Below are positions 36,901-43,139 of a DNA stretch of 64,000 nucleotides, piece by piece. Position numbers and translations under genes: made by a program. The notes below the pieces were generated by a model, which had not been told where the DNA came from, did no database searches, and was given only the letters and a program-made list of their open reading frames with translations. Source of the stretch: an uncultured Prevotellaceae bacterium. Its GTDB lineage: Bacteria > Bacteroidota > Bacteroidia > Bacteroidales > Bacteroidaceae. The stretch's first letter is position 1. Each line of letters begins with the position of its first letter. The stretch is taken from the NCBI GenBank assembly GCA_946415645.1, contig CAMKTJ010000001.1, forward strand, positions 62,001-126,000, written 5' to 3'.

Positions 36901-36924
36901 ACACTTTTCAGATGCTGGTTTTGA
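30907..36924 (+). CDS. Large RHS-repeat polymorphic toxin with SpvB-like N-terminus and PD-(D/E)XK nuclease tip
   Basis: A 2005-aa exported toxin. Order: signal peptide (about 1-21); SpvB-like domain (VGKTEGAFSVSPTGAATYTI); acidic 12-bp-repeat linker at about 318-332; calcium-type FG-GAP motifs at about 340-640 (DLDGDGFSEM, DFNADGMVDL, DFNGDGLVDL, DIDGDGKSDA); YD/RHS repeats to about 1560; RHS core ending NARLYSPYLGRFVSPDPLLN near 1675-1694; a Gly/Ala-rich hydrophobic region at about 1720-1820; and a variable tip. The tip has GEDMVRSFLQKQGH, RWDFFF and IEVKSG (about 1902, 1933, 1945), fitting a PD-(D/E)XK nuclease. It probably kills competitors and is neutralised by the 37131 gene. No T9SS tail is on this protein. 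Confidence 0.88.
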   Translation: MKRFFLYLLAITLLPQVISAAVLVGKTEGAFSVSPTGAATYTIPIKVQSGLSDFVPNISLAYSSQSGNGIAGVGFGISGLSSISITPRSTYFDYDAEEIKESEDNAFTLDGQRLLHANRGEVDNGQTGAVYRTENEQYSIISITASQNGTPATFQVKATNGITYKYGSSTGRRTQSNGKAYQWALDYAEDALGNYIQYTYSQEGVLYPTSITYGRNIHGTAGVDCTILFNYESRPDSIPVYMFGEQRFLKKRLKSIVCKYDGNVYRTYTLNYTVDVFSHLTSVSETGIGSASVPPTTFEWEVPSEFRLDCSSRDIEGSDDDEDDDEDDDEDDKVDYYYFSSDLDGDGFSEMIKVKKETFSNYDTRTDFYINKWVPGSESYAWVNSYSIHSGFFDTLYGSYAIRAYKQKGNSLVLPCCTVYPTDRLRSQMSFIFPEKNWVFDIPLKGRPTEVEEIPAYIYMDSDGDGVDNIFVIEKEKKNNKYPAYLATIDFLGNEITTTPYNLSLNGAPDKIRCADFNADGMVDLLITTSEGYYIYWNRSGCFSESDKYSSTAFKRCDIIELGDFNGDGLVDLIINKHDSNEWYIAENTGNITNGFFSLNMISALKDKDVRMFDDDDKRDKTYCLVQDIDGDGKSDAMVGYPFRKKNGGSFCILRSNGIALTLMEYYQHPNSGEFPNIGHIIQGDFEGQGRPEILYKGKGIDQETTGWNLLQNTTIIPSTQKIVSVTDGLGAEDSISYGILTDKDVYQVNDNSSLSQSITYLVGAMPVVKTRTEVISTDSRTTDYSYANGLVHMQGKGFLGFKDIKTISSTGIVTETHNELNNTFRVLLPKRVIQSNTCGDILSQKTFTTTLDYEDLRSYKTKETYSTSNKPFDDFTESEESKEFINGSPRFQGSYNDLTQTETFTTFWESPREDVYIKGLPEEIQIGKGNLTFDTEDDLILDNILYERDPATGLVLKETRKRIYYEEDIISTDGYSYNEYGQVTQHYTVAYNSTDTLVTRYEYNAKGQLSKEYDPKGLYRRYTYNSNGKLASVRDFDGITIRYTYDGFLRETSRKRATVETCQTTRTRSNYGGGAYYVMESVTGKTPVTTYYDAWGRKIAESAPLANGSAMYTDYRYNSNGQLDFVSFPHRKNETTSEGTTYTYDALFRKISEVDSNGKTNTWSYSPKQVTSCIDGVTTTTKYFTEDKISEVEDAAGSVKYDYNADLNVSSIISDAGTAQYQYDTVGRLVQTSDMNGVVKQYEYDQNGYLWKTTIDGSTVETNYDKYGILRSKSWADAGESPHTVAYTYDKKFRLIKEQGEGYYYTYNYDSYGRTSGKNYTIPSEIPNEDKILYLSLGYDSDNHVGGLYSRIWKSSEDDEAFEISEHLTYVNGYKVKDELNDTIVWEMKKQNKWGNVTELEDFIGNTLYSFDDYGHMLSIERSDESCVSDLRETYTYDIHTGNMISKNGIPITYDNMNRLTGYGDYTYSYDEKGNITHQPLVGNLSYNGFKVDDMTSEGINFLDGDLHVSYYKAIERPKCIENDRYKAEFYYDGNGDRIMMKVYEDVCGIFEPLFTRYYLGPNVEMTEDASGHQTNLYYAGGDVYTAPAVMLFDKKNTTSIFSITRDNLGSALLYVNYRDDYYRNSYSPWGVRTYRVGNSTYFYQPGAEPGYGPFFRTYTGHEDLWMFGLINANARLYSPYLGRFVSPDPLLNSEGGPLDYNPYIYARNNPYKYIDRNGEIWWWAIFAALGAGCNIWQNWDNIHCFGDALIYGTAGAVSGALGGHIGSAAAVSLGLGTTGALAGTVSGAIAGFISSTTEGMLNMAYSGDPSKFSLTNCLIQTALSAVTGGVVGGIHASMKGLPFWKGDMPMPIKNPNACNMPEWHSSDNITLPHDGINTNALDSRDISDFSNLNSWQKGKMGEDMVRSFLQKQGHNPIPQVSTEIEGVTNRWDFFFHENGVNHFIEVKSGFNPRFTTNQKINIPKMSNGASYIFKGKNALKIPGVNVGTRVNTPSQVTLFRCWF
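31861..31896 (+). repeat. Three perfect copies of a 12-bp unit in the RHS gene
   Basis: GATGATGATGAA is repeated three times and continues as GATGATAAG. It encodes an acidic DDDE linker; unit gain or loss would keep the frame. Confidence 0.95.
35929..36069 (+). repeat. RHS-core repeat, copy 1 (in the full-length toxin gene)
   Basis: These 47 codons align without gaps to 37910-38050. I count 29 base differences in 141 positions, only 5 of them in the first 72. The aligned block ends where the two toxins diverge (after the NGE residues). Confidence 0.9.
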
Positions 36925-37124
36925 TTGCGAAAGGTTTGGAGTATATATACAGGAATACTCTTGTTGATCTGTTAATACTTTTTGAATTGATTTGCATTAG
37001 AATATTTATTCTCTTCATGTTTTTGTGTGATTTATTTTTCATTTACGCAGATTTTCCCGAACTTTGTACGGATAAATATGACTTTTCTATTAAATACAAA
37101 TCTATTGACAGGACACATGAATAA
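36912..37124 (+). CDS. Possible small membrane protein between RHS toxin and immunity gene
   Basis: A 70-codon frame that overlaps the RHS 3' end by 13 bases and ends 6 bases before the immunity gene. It encodes one long hydrophobic stretch (LVDLLILFELICIRIFILFM and beyond) and a polar tail. The segment is very AT-rich, which favours chance hydrophobic frames, but the tight spacing on both sides is gene-like. No homologue is recognised; treat as tentative. Confidence 0.3.
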   Translation: MLVLIAKGLEYIYRNTLVDLLILFELICIRIFILFMFLCDLFFIYADFPELCTDKYDFSIKYKSIDRTHE

Positions 37125-37130
37125 TAAAAG

Positions 37131-37778
37131 ATGAGAACGAAAAAAGAACTTAAAATACAAATATGTGATGCTTTTAAAGAACGACTTTCTGCCGAAGGTT
37201 TTAAGTTCAGGAAGTGGGACGACTCTTTTTTAAGGAAAGAGGACGATGATATCACATTTCTGATTACACTCTATTATTCGACTTATCCCGATTGTTATGG
37301 ATTAGATATTATTTACGGCATTCATTATGAACGTCTTATTTCTATTGAGAGGGAATTAAGTGGAAGAGAAAAACCTATGAGACTTGTAACAGGAAAATTC
37401 TCGCAAATGATTGTTCCTGATAAATTACGAGAATTGGGCAGAAATGATTTTTACACTTACGACAGCGAAGAGGAATTTAATCGTAAGGTTGATCTTATTG
37501 TAGAAGGCATTCACAAATATGGTATTCCGTATTTGAATATGCTGTCTGAGAAGGAATGCACCTTGCAACAGATGGAAAAGGAAGGTCTATACACGTATCC
37601 ACAGCTTTTGCCATTAGCATATCTGTTATGGTGCAAAGACAAGAAAAGATGTTTGGATGCGGCCAAAGATGTTCTGAATTTCTATGCGCAATATGGTACA
37701 GACACAAATGAGCAATATAAAGAATATTACTCATTTTATGAACGTCTAAAACAATTTGCTGAAGAATACCAAGAATAA
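37131..37778 (+). CDS. Probable immunity protein for the RHS nuclease tip
   Basis: A 215-aa soluble protein, without signal peptide, rich in charged residues. It starts MRTKKELKIQICDAFKERLSAEGFKFRKWDDSF, a pattern that recalls DUF4304-like proteins, and ends in a helical region (CLDAAKDVLNFYAQYG, YYSFYERLKQF). It follows the toxin on the same strand in the place where cognate immunity genes are found and is followed by a terminator. The assignment is by position; no family match is certain. Its AT-rich base use is like that of the toxin tip and unlike the neighbouring core genes. Confidence 0.6.
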   Translation: MRTKKELKIQICDAFKERLSAEGFKFRKWDDSFLRKEDDDITFLITLYYSTYPDCYGLDIIYGIHYERLISIERELSGREKPMRLVTGKFSQMIVPDKLRELGRNDFYTYDSEEEFNRKVDLIVEGIHKYGIPYLNMLSEKECTLQQMEKEGLYTYPQLLPLAYLLWCKDKKRCLDAAKDVLNFYAQYGTDTNEQYKEYYSFYERLKQFAEEYQE

Positions 37779-37789
37779 TCCTTCTCGTA

Positions 37790-37851
37790 TTGTAAAGTAA
37801 CCTCACATTCTTGATATGAAAAGTGGCTGGCCGAAGAAATATCGGTCAGCC
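37790..37851 (+). repeat. Cassette-end repeat copy A, with terminator hairpin
   Basis: This 62-base sequence (starting TTGTAAAGTAACCTCACATT) recurs almost unchanged at 39426-39486. Its 3' part, GGCTGGCCGA-AGAAATA-TCGGTCAGCC (37825-37851), is a hairpin followed by ATTTTAC and probably terminates the first immunity gene. Confidence 0.9.
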
Positions 37852-37873
37852 ATTTTACTTGTTAAATCGGGCC

Positions 37874-38860
37874 ATGTCCCATGCAGGAAGTGACACCAAA
37901 AGTGGTAGCAACGCCCGTCTGTACAGCCCCTATCTTGGCCGCTTTGTTAGCCCTGACCCTCTGCTTAACAGTGAGGGTGGTCCATTACTCTATAACCCCT
38001 ATGTATATGCTAATAACAATCCGTTCAAATATATTGATAGGAATGGGGAGTTTGTTTGGTTAGTTCCAGCTATATTTGGTGGATTTGCTGCAGCAGCAGT
38101 AACAAGCTATTATAGTGAAAACGTCTTAAAAAGCATTGGTTCTTTTGTATGCGGTGCTGTTGCAACAGGTCTGTCAATAGGAGTTGGAGTTTACGTTGGA
38201 GCCGCTGTAACAGCGGGCTGTGCTTCTGTAGGAGCCGTTGGTGTGGCACCATTCGTTGGTGCTGCTGCAGGTGCTGCTGCTAGCTATTTAACTTATAATC
38301 TTTCTTATTCTGCATTAACAGGGACACCCTTCAATTTCAGTTGGAAAGATATGGGGATTGAGATGGGTATTGCCGTAGCAACAGTAGGGGTATGTACAGT
38401 CGCTAGTAAACTTGCGCCAAAGGCCTCAAAGATTATGCAAACTCGTCATAGACCAACAGCGAAGGAGCCGGATTTGATTTTGCCTGAGGCAAGTGAAAAA
38501 GCTCCCATTAATTCTCAACCAGATCCTGCAGATGTGCTAGAACAGGCACGTATTCAGGCAGGTCAGGGTAATAGCACAGTATATGTAGGCGTTGATGAGA
38601 ATAATGTCATTAAATATGTAGGGCGTACCGATCGTCCTCTTGAGATGCGTGCGGCTGAGCACTTACGTGATGTAAGTAAAAAAAGCATTATTGTAAAATT
38701 TAAGCCTGTAAAGACGACATTAGATCACAATGGTTCAAGAGTTGCCGAACAGATATTAATAAATAAATATGGTTTACAAAAGAATGGAGGACAGCTTATT
38801 AATAAAATTAACTCCATTTCGCCAAAACATTGGGAGAAATTTGGCATTCCAGGGAAATAG
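37874..38860 (+). CDS. Orphan RHS tip: RHS-core fragment joined to a GIY-YIG-like nuclease toxin
   Basis: A 328-aa frame with no N-terminal RHS body. Residues 13-59 repeat the core (NARLYSPYLGRFVSPDPLLNS ... IDRNGE), then comes a Gly/Ala-rich hydrophobic segment similar in style to the main toxin, and a new tip: VYVGVDENNVIKYVGRTDRP, R and AAEH, AEQILINKYGLQKNGGQLINKINSISPKHW. The VYVGV/YVGR pair, Arg and Glu fit a GIY-YIG/URI nuclease fold. No promoter or signal peptide is seen; the frame opens at a GTG at 37823 inside the upstream hairpin, so 37874 is only a possible start. It is probably a silent cassette used after recombination. Confidence 0.75.
   Translation: MSHAGSDTKSGSNARLYSPYLGRFVSPDPLLNSEGGPLLYNPYVYANNNPFKYIDRNGEFVWLVPAIFGGFAAAAVTSYYSENVLKSIGSFVCGAVATGLSIGVGVYVGAAVTAGCASVGAVGVAPFVGAAAGAAASYLTYNLSYSALTGTPFNFSWKDMGIEMGIAVATVGVCTVASKLAPKASKIMQTRHRPTAKEPDLILPEASEKAPINSQPDPADVLEQARIQAGQGNSTVYVGVDENNVIKYVGRTDRPLEMRAAEHLRDVSKKSIIVKFKPVKTTLDHNGSRVAEQILINKYGLQKNGGQLINKINSISPKHWEKFGIPGK
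37910..38050 (+). repeat. RHS-core repeat, copy 2 (in the orphan tip)
   Basis: Gap-free homologue of 35929-36069. Same codon phase as copy 1, so a crossover in the block would fuse the full RHS body to the orphan toxin in frame. Confidence 0.9.
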
Positions 38861-38902
38861 ATATTAACTTTGCAACATAATAATAAAGATTTCAACAATA
38901 TT

Positions 38903-39400
38903 ATGGCAAAAAGGATAGTTACAAGAATAGGAGATGTATTCTCTGTCGCGTTAGATAACGGGAACCTCCGTTTCTTCCAGTTTGTTGCAATTGATTCATC
39001 CTGTCTAGGTGGTTCGGTAATACGCGTTTTCAAAAAAGAATATCCGAAAGGATACATATTGAACTTAGAAGACGTTGTGTCCGATGATGTGGATTTTTAT
39101 GCTCTAACAATACTTAGGATGGGGGTGGAAGATGGCGACTGGGAAAAAATAGGTAACTGCAAGAATATCGGTGATCCGAGCAATGTCTTATTTAGAGAGG
39201 TTAGAAAGGATGCTTTAGACCATAGTGAACGAATATGGGAAGCATGGTATATAAACAAAGAATGGTTCACAATAGGGAAGCTAACCAGTGATTATAGGTC
39301 CAAATCGGACATAGGGTCAGTCTGGGTAAGTTCTGCTATTGTATATAGAATTAAAAATGGTGTTTATCCTGGTACAGCATATTGGCCAGAAGAACACTAA
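38903..39400 (+). CDS. Probable immunity protein for the orphan GIY-YIG-like toxin
   Basis: A 165-aa cytoplasmic protein beginning MAKRIVTRIGDVFSVALDNGNLRFFQFVAIDSSCLGG, a beta-rich opening that recalls Imm26-like immunity proteins, though I am not certain of the family. It starts 42 bases after the orphan toxin and is followed by the second copy of the cassette-end repeat. The ATG at 38903 is preferred over one 11 codons upstream (38870), because MAKRIVTRIGDVF gives a compact start. Keeping an immunity gene for a silent toxin is typical of orphan RHS modules. Confidence 0.6.
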   Translation: MAKRIVTRIGDVFSVALDNGNLRFFQFVAIDSSCLGGSVIRVFKKEYPKGYILNLEDVVSDDVDFYALTILRMGVEDGDWEKIGNCKNIGDPSNVLFREVRKDALDHSERIWEAWYINKEWFTIGKLTSDYRSKSDIGSVWVSSAIVYRIKNGVYPGTAYWPEEH

Positions 39401-39425
39401 AAGTTGTCATTTCTTCCTGATCAAG

Positions 39426-39486
39426 TTGTAAAGTAACCTCACATTCTTGATATGAAATGGGCTGGCCGAAGAAATATCGGTCAGCC
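39426..39486 (+). repeat. Cassette-end repeat copy B, with terminator hairpin
   Basis: A 61-base near-identical copy of 37790-37851. The hairpin GGCTGGCCGA/TCGGTCAGCC (39460-39486) is followed by TTTTTCTTG, a good intrinsic terminator for the second immunity gene. Confidence 0.92.
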
Positions 39487-39571
39487 TTTTTCTTGTGTAT
39501 AACAGGCTGTATTGGCTCTTCTTCAAATTAGTTGAAAAATCAAAAGGCATTAGTTAAACAGTTTTTACGGA

Positions 39572-39622
39572 TACACGTAGAAAAAATATTTCTTACGTGT
39601 AGTAGTAAATTTTCCTACGTGT
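39572..39622. repeat. ACGTGT-containing dyad repeat
   Basis: TACACGTAG and TTACGTGTA bracket an A/T-rich centre, and CCTACGTGTGG follows. Similar CACGTG/ACACG motifs next to A-runs occur at 15510-15549 and 60911-60957. Confidence 0.6.
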
Positions 39623-39714
39623 GGCAGTAAAAGGGCTTCTTTTAATGGTTTTCAACTAAAATGAAGAAGAACCGCTGTATTTGGGAATGCTATTGAATAC
39701 ACATGAGTGGGCTA

Positions 39715-39758
39715 AGCCCCCCTCTATGGCCCCTTATAGGGGCCTAAGAGGAGGGGCT
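39715..39758. repeat. GC-rich nested palindrome
   Basis: Outer arms AGCCCCCCTCT and AGAGGAGGGGCT pair with one mismatch; the inner arms GGCCCC and GGGGCC enclose TTATA. Confidence 0.8.
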
Positions 39759-39928
39759 GTCACCCGAGGCCCGAGACGCCGAACATGCAGGATTATGCGG
39801 ATTGAGTTTTTTTTGTAGGTTGATTCTTGTATAAAAACAAGTTGATTTCGAGCGAAAAGTAAGTTAAATAATCTTTTATTTAAGTTATTTTTTTCGTCTT
39901 TTATTAGGTGGGTAAAATAAGAAAGTAG

Positions 39929-39936
39929 TATATTTG
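39929..39936 (+). promoter_or_regulatory. -7 promoter box of the TldD-like gene
   Basis: TATATTTG fits TAnnTTTG, 45 bases before the ATG at 39981. Confidence 0.45.
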
Positions 39937-39980
39937 ATGCCGAAAATCCTGAAATAAGTAAAATATACACACAAAAAACA

Positions 39981-42900
39981 ATGAAAAAGTTTCTCGGCAT
40001 TGCGCTGTTTGCAGCGATTGGCAGTGCTTCATTTGCCAATAACACATCTGACGAGGATGTCTTGTTCAATCTGCTTAAGCAGGAAGTCAACTATTACTAT
40101 TCCCACCTTTCACAAGATTCGCTTCCTGTTAATCAGGTTACGTTGAATGCCTTGCAGGAAAAGGGTGTCACCATCCAGAGTGACATGGGATACGCCACTG
40201 TAAATGAGACAAACTGGCGCAGGTTATCTCCTACATTGCGGATTGGTAAGACTGAATCCTATCGGGGCAGGAGTGATTCTTACCATGGTAATCAGAATGA
40301 TTTGCCTCTGACGAATGATACTGCTGTTATTAAGGATGTTATCTGGAATGCCTTATGCGATAAATACAATGCAATGAAGAGTGACCTGAAATCATCCAAG
40401 GATGAGGAGGAAGAAGATACTGCCCAATGCACCATTACTATTGAACCCGAGAAATACTACGAGGCTCCGTTGCCTGAATATAAAATCGACAGGGAAAAGT
40501 GGACGGCTCTGCTGAACAGGGTTACCCAGATCCGGAAGGACAGCGTATATGCCACCTGTACGGCCAGGTTTTCTTTTACGGACCAGAGAAAGTACATTGT
40601 GAAGTCTGATGGTACAGGTGTAGTCTGTAACAACAGGACCTTTTGGGTCTCGTTATCGGCATCGGTAAAAGACAAGAAGGAGATTGCATGTCCTATGTTC
40701 AAGAACTTCTTTGCCTACAGTGAAGAAGATCTCCCTGATGAGAATACGCTCCGAGAGACAATGGTGGACCTTATAGAACGTGCCTATGCCCTGAGCAAGG
40801 CTCCTATGGCAGAAGCTTATAGCGGACCTGTTCTTTTCTCGGGCGATGCCGGAGGCGTATTCTTCCATGAGGTTCTGGGACACCGTTTGGAAAAGGACGA
40901 CTCGGAATTCAAGCCTATGATGGAAAAGAATGTGTTGTCCTCTGAGATAAGCGTTACCTGCGACCCTACCTTGAAGGAGTTAAATGGCACACCACTTGAC
41001 GGATACTACCTGTATGACGACGAAGGTACCAAGGCACAGCGGGTGGAGTGCATAAAGGATGGTGTCATGAAGGATTTTCTGCATGTCTTACCTCAGAAAA
41101 GTAAGGATGCACCCAGCAACGGTCACGGACGTGCGGCATTTGGCAATAAACCTATCCCCCGACAGTCTAACCTGCTGGTTGAAACAAGCAAACCCTACAC
41201 AGAAGAGCAGCTGCGTAAGATGTTTGTACAGCAGCTGAAGGAGAGCGACAAGGAATTCGGCTATTATATCCGCACCGTCAGTAACGGATGGACCACCACC
41301 AGCAAAAACACTTACAATGTATCATCCTTTAACGTGGTACCCGTTGAGACTTACAAGGTATATGCCGACGGCAGGCCCGACTCTCTGGTACGTGGTGTTT
41401 CCTTCATAGGTACTCCGCTAACGGCCTTCAGCAACATCAAGGCAGCCGGTGGTAAGATTGAAACGTCGAACGGCAGGTGTGGGGCATCGTCCGGATGGGT
41501 ACCTGTCTCCATCACTGCGCCCATGATTTATGTCTCACAGATGGAGACGCAGTGTATCAAGAATGAAGGGAAGAAACCTCGTGTTCTGCCAAGACCTACG
41601 CTCATAACGAAAGAGCTACAGAACGGAATGCCTACGGATTCTGTCATCTTCCGTGCTCTGGAGGATGAGATGAGCCGCAATATGGACAGCCTGAAGCAGA
41701 AGGATGGAACAAAGCCTTATTTCCTGGGCTACAAGATTCATCGTACAGCCTCGGCCCATGTAAGATCTTCATTGGGCGCCTGTGAGGTTTACACCAAGGA
41801 TGACGTCAAGAACAATGGTAATGTTAGGATTGTTGTGGGCGATGCAATGAAAAGTTGTCAGACAAGTGAGGGAATAGGAGATTTGCCAGACGAAATCAGT
41901 TATAATCATTTGCGCAACAGATTGTGGAGCTGCACAGCATACGTGTTTAATAAGGCGTATGATGATTATAAGTCGAGAACAACGTGGAGGGCTCAGGAGT
42001 TCCTGAACGACAGTATCCCCGAGTGGCCCAAGATGCCTGGTGGCAATTTCGTCGAAGAATCTGCGCTGAGCAACTATCAGAAGGACACAGAGACCCTGAA
42101 GCAGTTGGTTGACACACTTTCTACCGTATTCAAGGATTATCCTGAGTTGAGCGACACACGTATTTCCGGACGACTTGATTATGAGGATGTATATCGTCTG
42201 ACAAGTGACGGTCTGCGTTTGCGTACGCCCATAAAGAATGTCCGCATCTATGGAAATGCCAGCTATATTACTCCTGACGGTAAAGCCTTTAGTGAAAGAC
42301 CTCAGATTGAGTACTGCGATGTGGATGACCTGCCGCCAACTGATTCTCTGATAGCGTGGATAAGAGGAATCGCGTCTGATATGGTCAATAAAGAGAATGT
42401 ACAGTTATTGGAAGATGACGAGTACAGAGGTCCTGTTTTGTACGAAGATAATATGGCAGAGTCTGCACTCTCTGGTATTTACAGCAATTTAACTTGCGAT
42501 TTGAATTTCAGAAGCAGGAAGTACGATAGCTCATATAAGCAGCTTGGCAAGCAAGTGGTATGTAAGAATATCTCTGTATGGCAATTGGGTAATGATTCGG
42601 TATTTAATGGGCACCGCTTGTACGGATACCGCAAATATGATGCCGACGGCATACGTCCTGCAACCGTTGAGCTGATTCGGAAGGGAATTCTGGTGAACCA
42701 GCTTTCGGGTAGAATACCTTCCCCCAAGACTTTAAAGTCGACAGGAAATGAGTGGATGCATGCCTGGCGAGAATATGGCAGCAGGAAAGATGGCGTACTC
42801 CGCATATCGTTCGACAATGCAACAAGCAAGGAAAAACTGGTAAAGAAACTCATCTCAATAGCCAAGGAACAGCATCAGGATTATGCCTATATTTGGGGAT

Positions 42901-43139
42901 ATAGTGGTCTGAAACGTATAGATGTAAAAACGGGTAGATTGGAAAAAATTATATCCGTCTCCATCTATACACCATCAAAATTAAATCTGATGGGTGATGT
43001 TTGGGCCTCCAAAGAGGAAACGGTTGAATATAAAGTATCCAACATTCATCCGAAATCAGTACTTTTCCCATCGGTAGAGCTGAGAGTGGGTACTGTAAAA
43101 CCAAGGGAATGTAAAAGATTTGTGGAACTAAGGCATTGA
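39981..43139 (+). CDS. Exported TldD/PmbA-family protein with two halves (TldD-TldE-like fusion)
   Basis: A 1052-aa protein with signal peptide MKKFLGIALFAAIGSASFA. The N-terminal half (to about 530) is a TldD-type metallopeptidase: YSGPVLFSGDAGGVFFHEVLGHR with zinc ligands H296 and H301, base E297, and C500 in NGRCGASSGWVPVS. The C-terminal half starts a second copy (PYFLGYKIHRTASAHVRSSLGACEVYTKDD), but the matching segment reads YRGPVLYEDNMAESALSGIYSNL, with no HExxxH. This mirrors the TldD/TldE heterodimer, in which only TldD holds zinc, fused in one chain and exported. Members are normally cytoplasmic and about 450-550 aa. Substrate unknown. Confidence 0.85.
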   Translation: MKKFLGIALFAAIGSASFANNTSDEDVLFNLLKQEVNYYYSHLSQDSLPVNQVTLNALQEKGVTIQSDMGYATVNETNWRRLSPTLRIGKTESYRGRSDSYHGNQNDLPLTNDTAVIKDVIWNALCDKYNAMKSDLKSSKDEEEEDTAQCTITIEPEKYYEAPLPEYKIDREKWTALLNRVTQIRKDSVYATCTARFSFTDQRKYIVKSDGTGVVCNNRTFWVSLSASVKDKKEIACPMFKNFFAYSEEDLPDENTLRETMVDLIERAYALSKAPMAEAYSGPVLFSGDAGGVFFHEVLGHRLEKDDSEFKPMMEKNVLSSEISVTCDPTLKELNGTPLDGYYLYDDEGTKAQRVECIKDGVMKDFLHVLPQKSKDAPSNGHGRAAFGNKPIPRQSNLLVETSKPYTEEQLRKMFVQQLKESDKEFGYYIRTVSNGWTTTSKNTYNVSSFNVVPVETYKVYADGRPDSLVRGVSFIGTPLTAFSNIKAAGGKIETSNGRCGASSGWVPVSITAPMIYVSQMETQCIKNEGKKPRVLPRPTLITKELQNGMPTDSVIFRALEDEMSRNMDSLKQKDGTKPYFLGYKIHRTASAHVRSSLGACEVYTKDDVKNNGNVRIVVGDAMKSCQTSEGIGDLPDEISYNHLRNRLWSCTAYVFNKAYDDYKSRTTWRAQEFLNDSIPEWPKMPGGNFVEESALSNYQKDTETLKQLVDTLSTVFKDYPELSDTRISGRLDYEDVYRLTSDGLRLRTPIKNVRIYGNASYITPDGKAFSERPQIEYCDVDDLPPTDSLIAWIRGIASDMVNKENVQLLEDDEYRGPVLYEDNMAESALSGIYSNLTCDLNFRSRKYDSSYKQLGKQVVCKNISVWQLGNDSVFNGHRLYGYRKYDADGIRPATVELIRKGILVNQLSGRIPSPKTLKSTGNEWMHAWREYGSRKDGVLRISFDNATSKEKLVKKLISIAKEQHQDYAYIWGYSGLKRIDVKTGRLEKIISVSIYTPSKLNLMGDVWASKEETVEYKVSNIHPKSVLFPSVELRVGTVKPRECKRFVELRH

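Larger units (their letters stand above)
39487..39928. other. Non-coding gap with palindromes downstream of the RHS island
   Basis: No gene is supported. It contains the dyad TACACGTA (39572-39579) with TACGTGTA (39594-39601), a third ACGTGT motif at 39616-39621, and the GC-rich nested palindrome at 39715-39758. The remainder is AT-rich leader of the next gene. Confidence 0.6.

Noticed and set aside
37823-37873. GTG at 37823 as start of the orphan RHS tip
   Set aside because: It lies at the edge of the terminator hairpin of the preceding cassette; residues before the core have no similarity to RHS.
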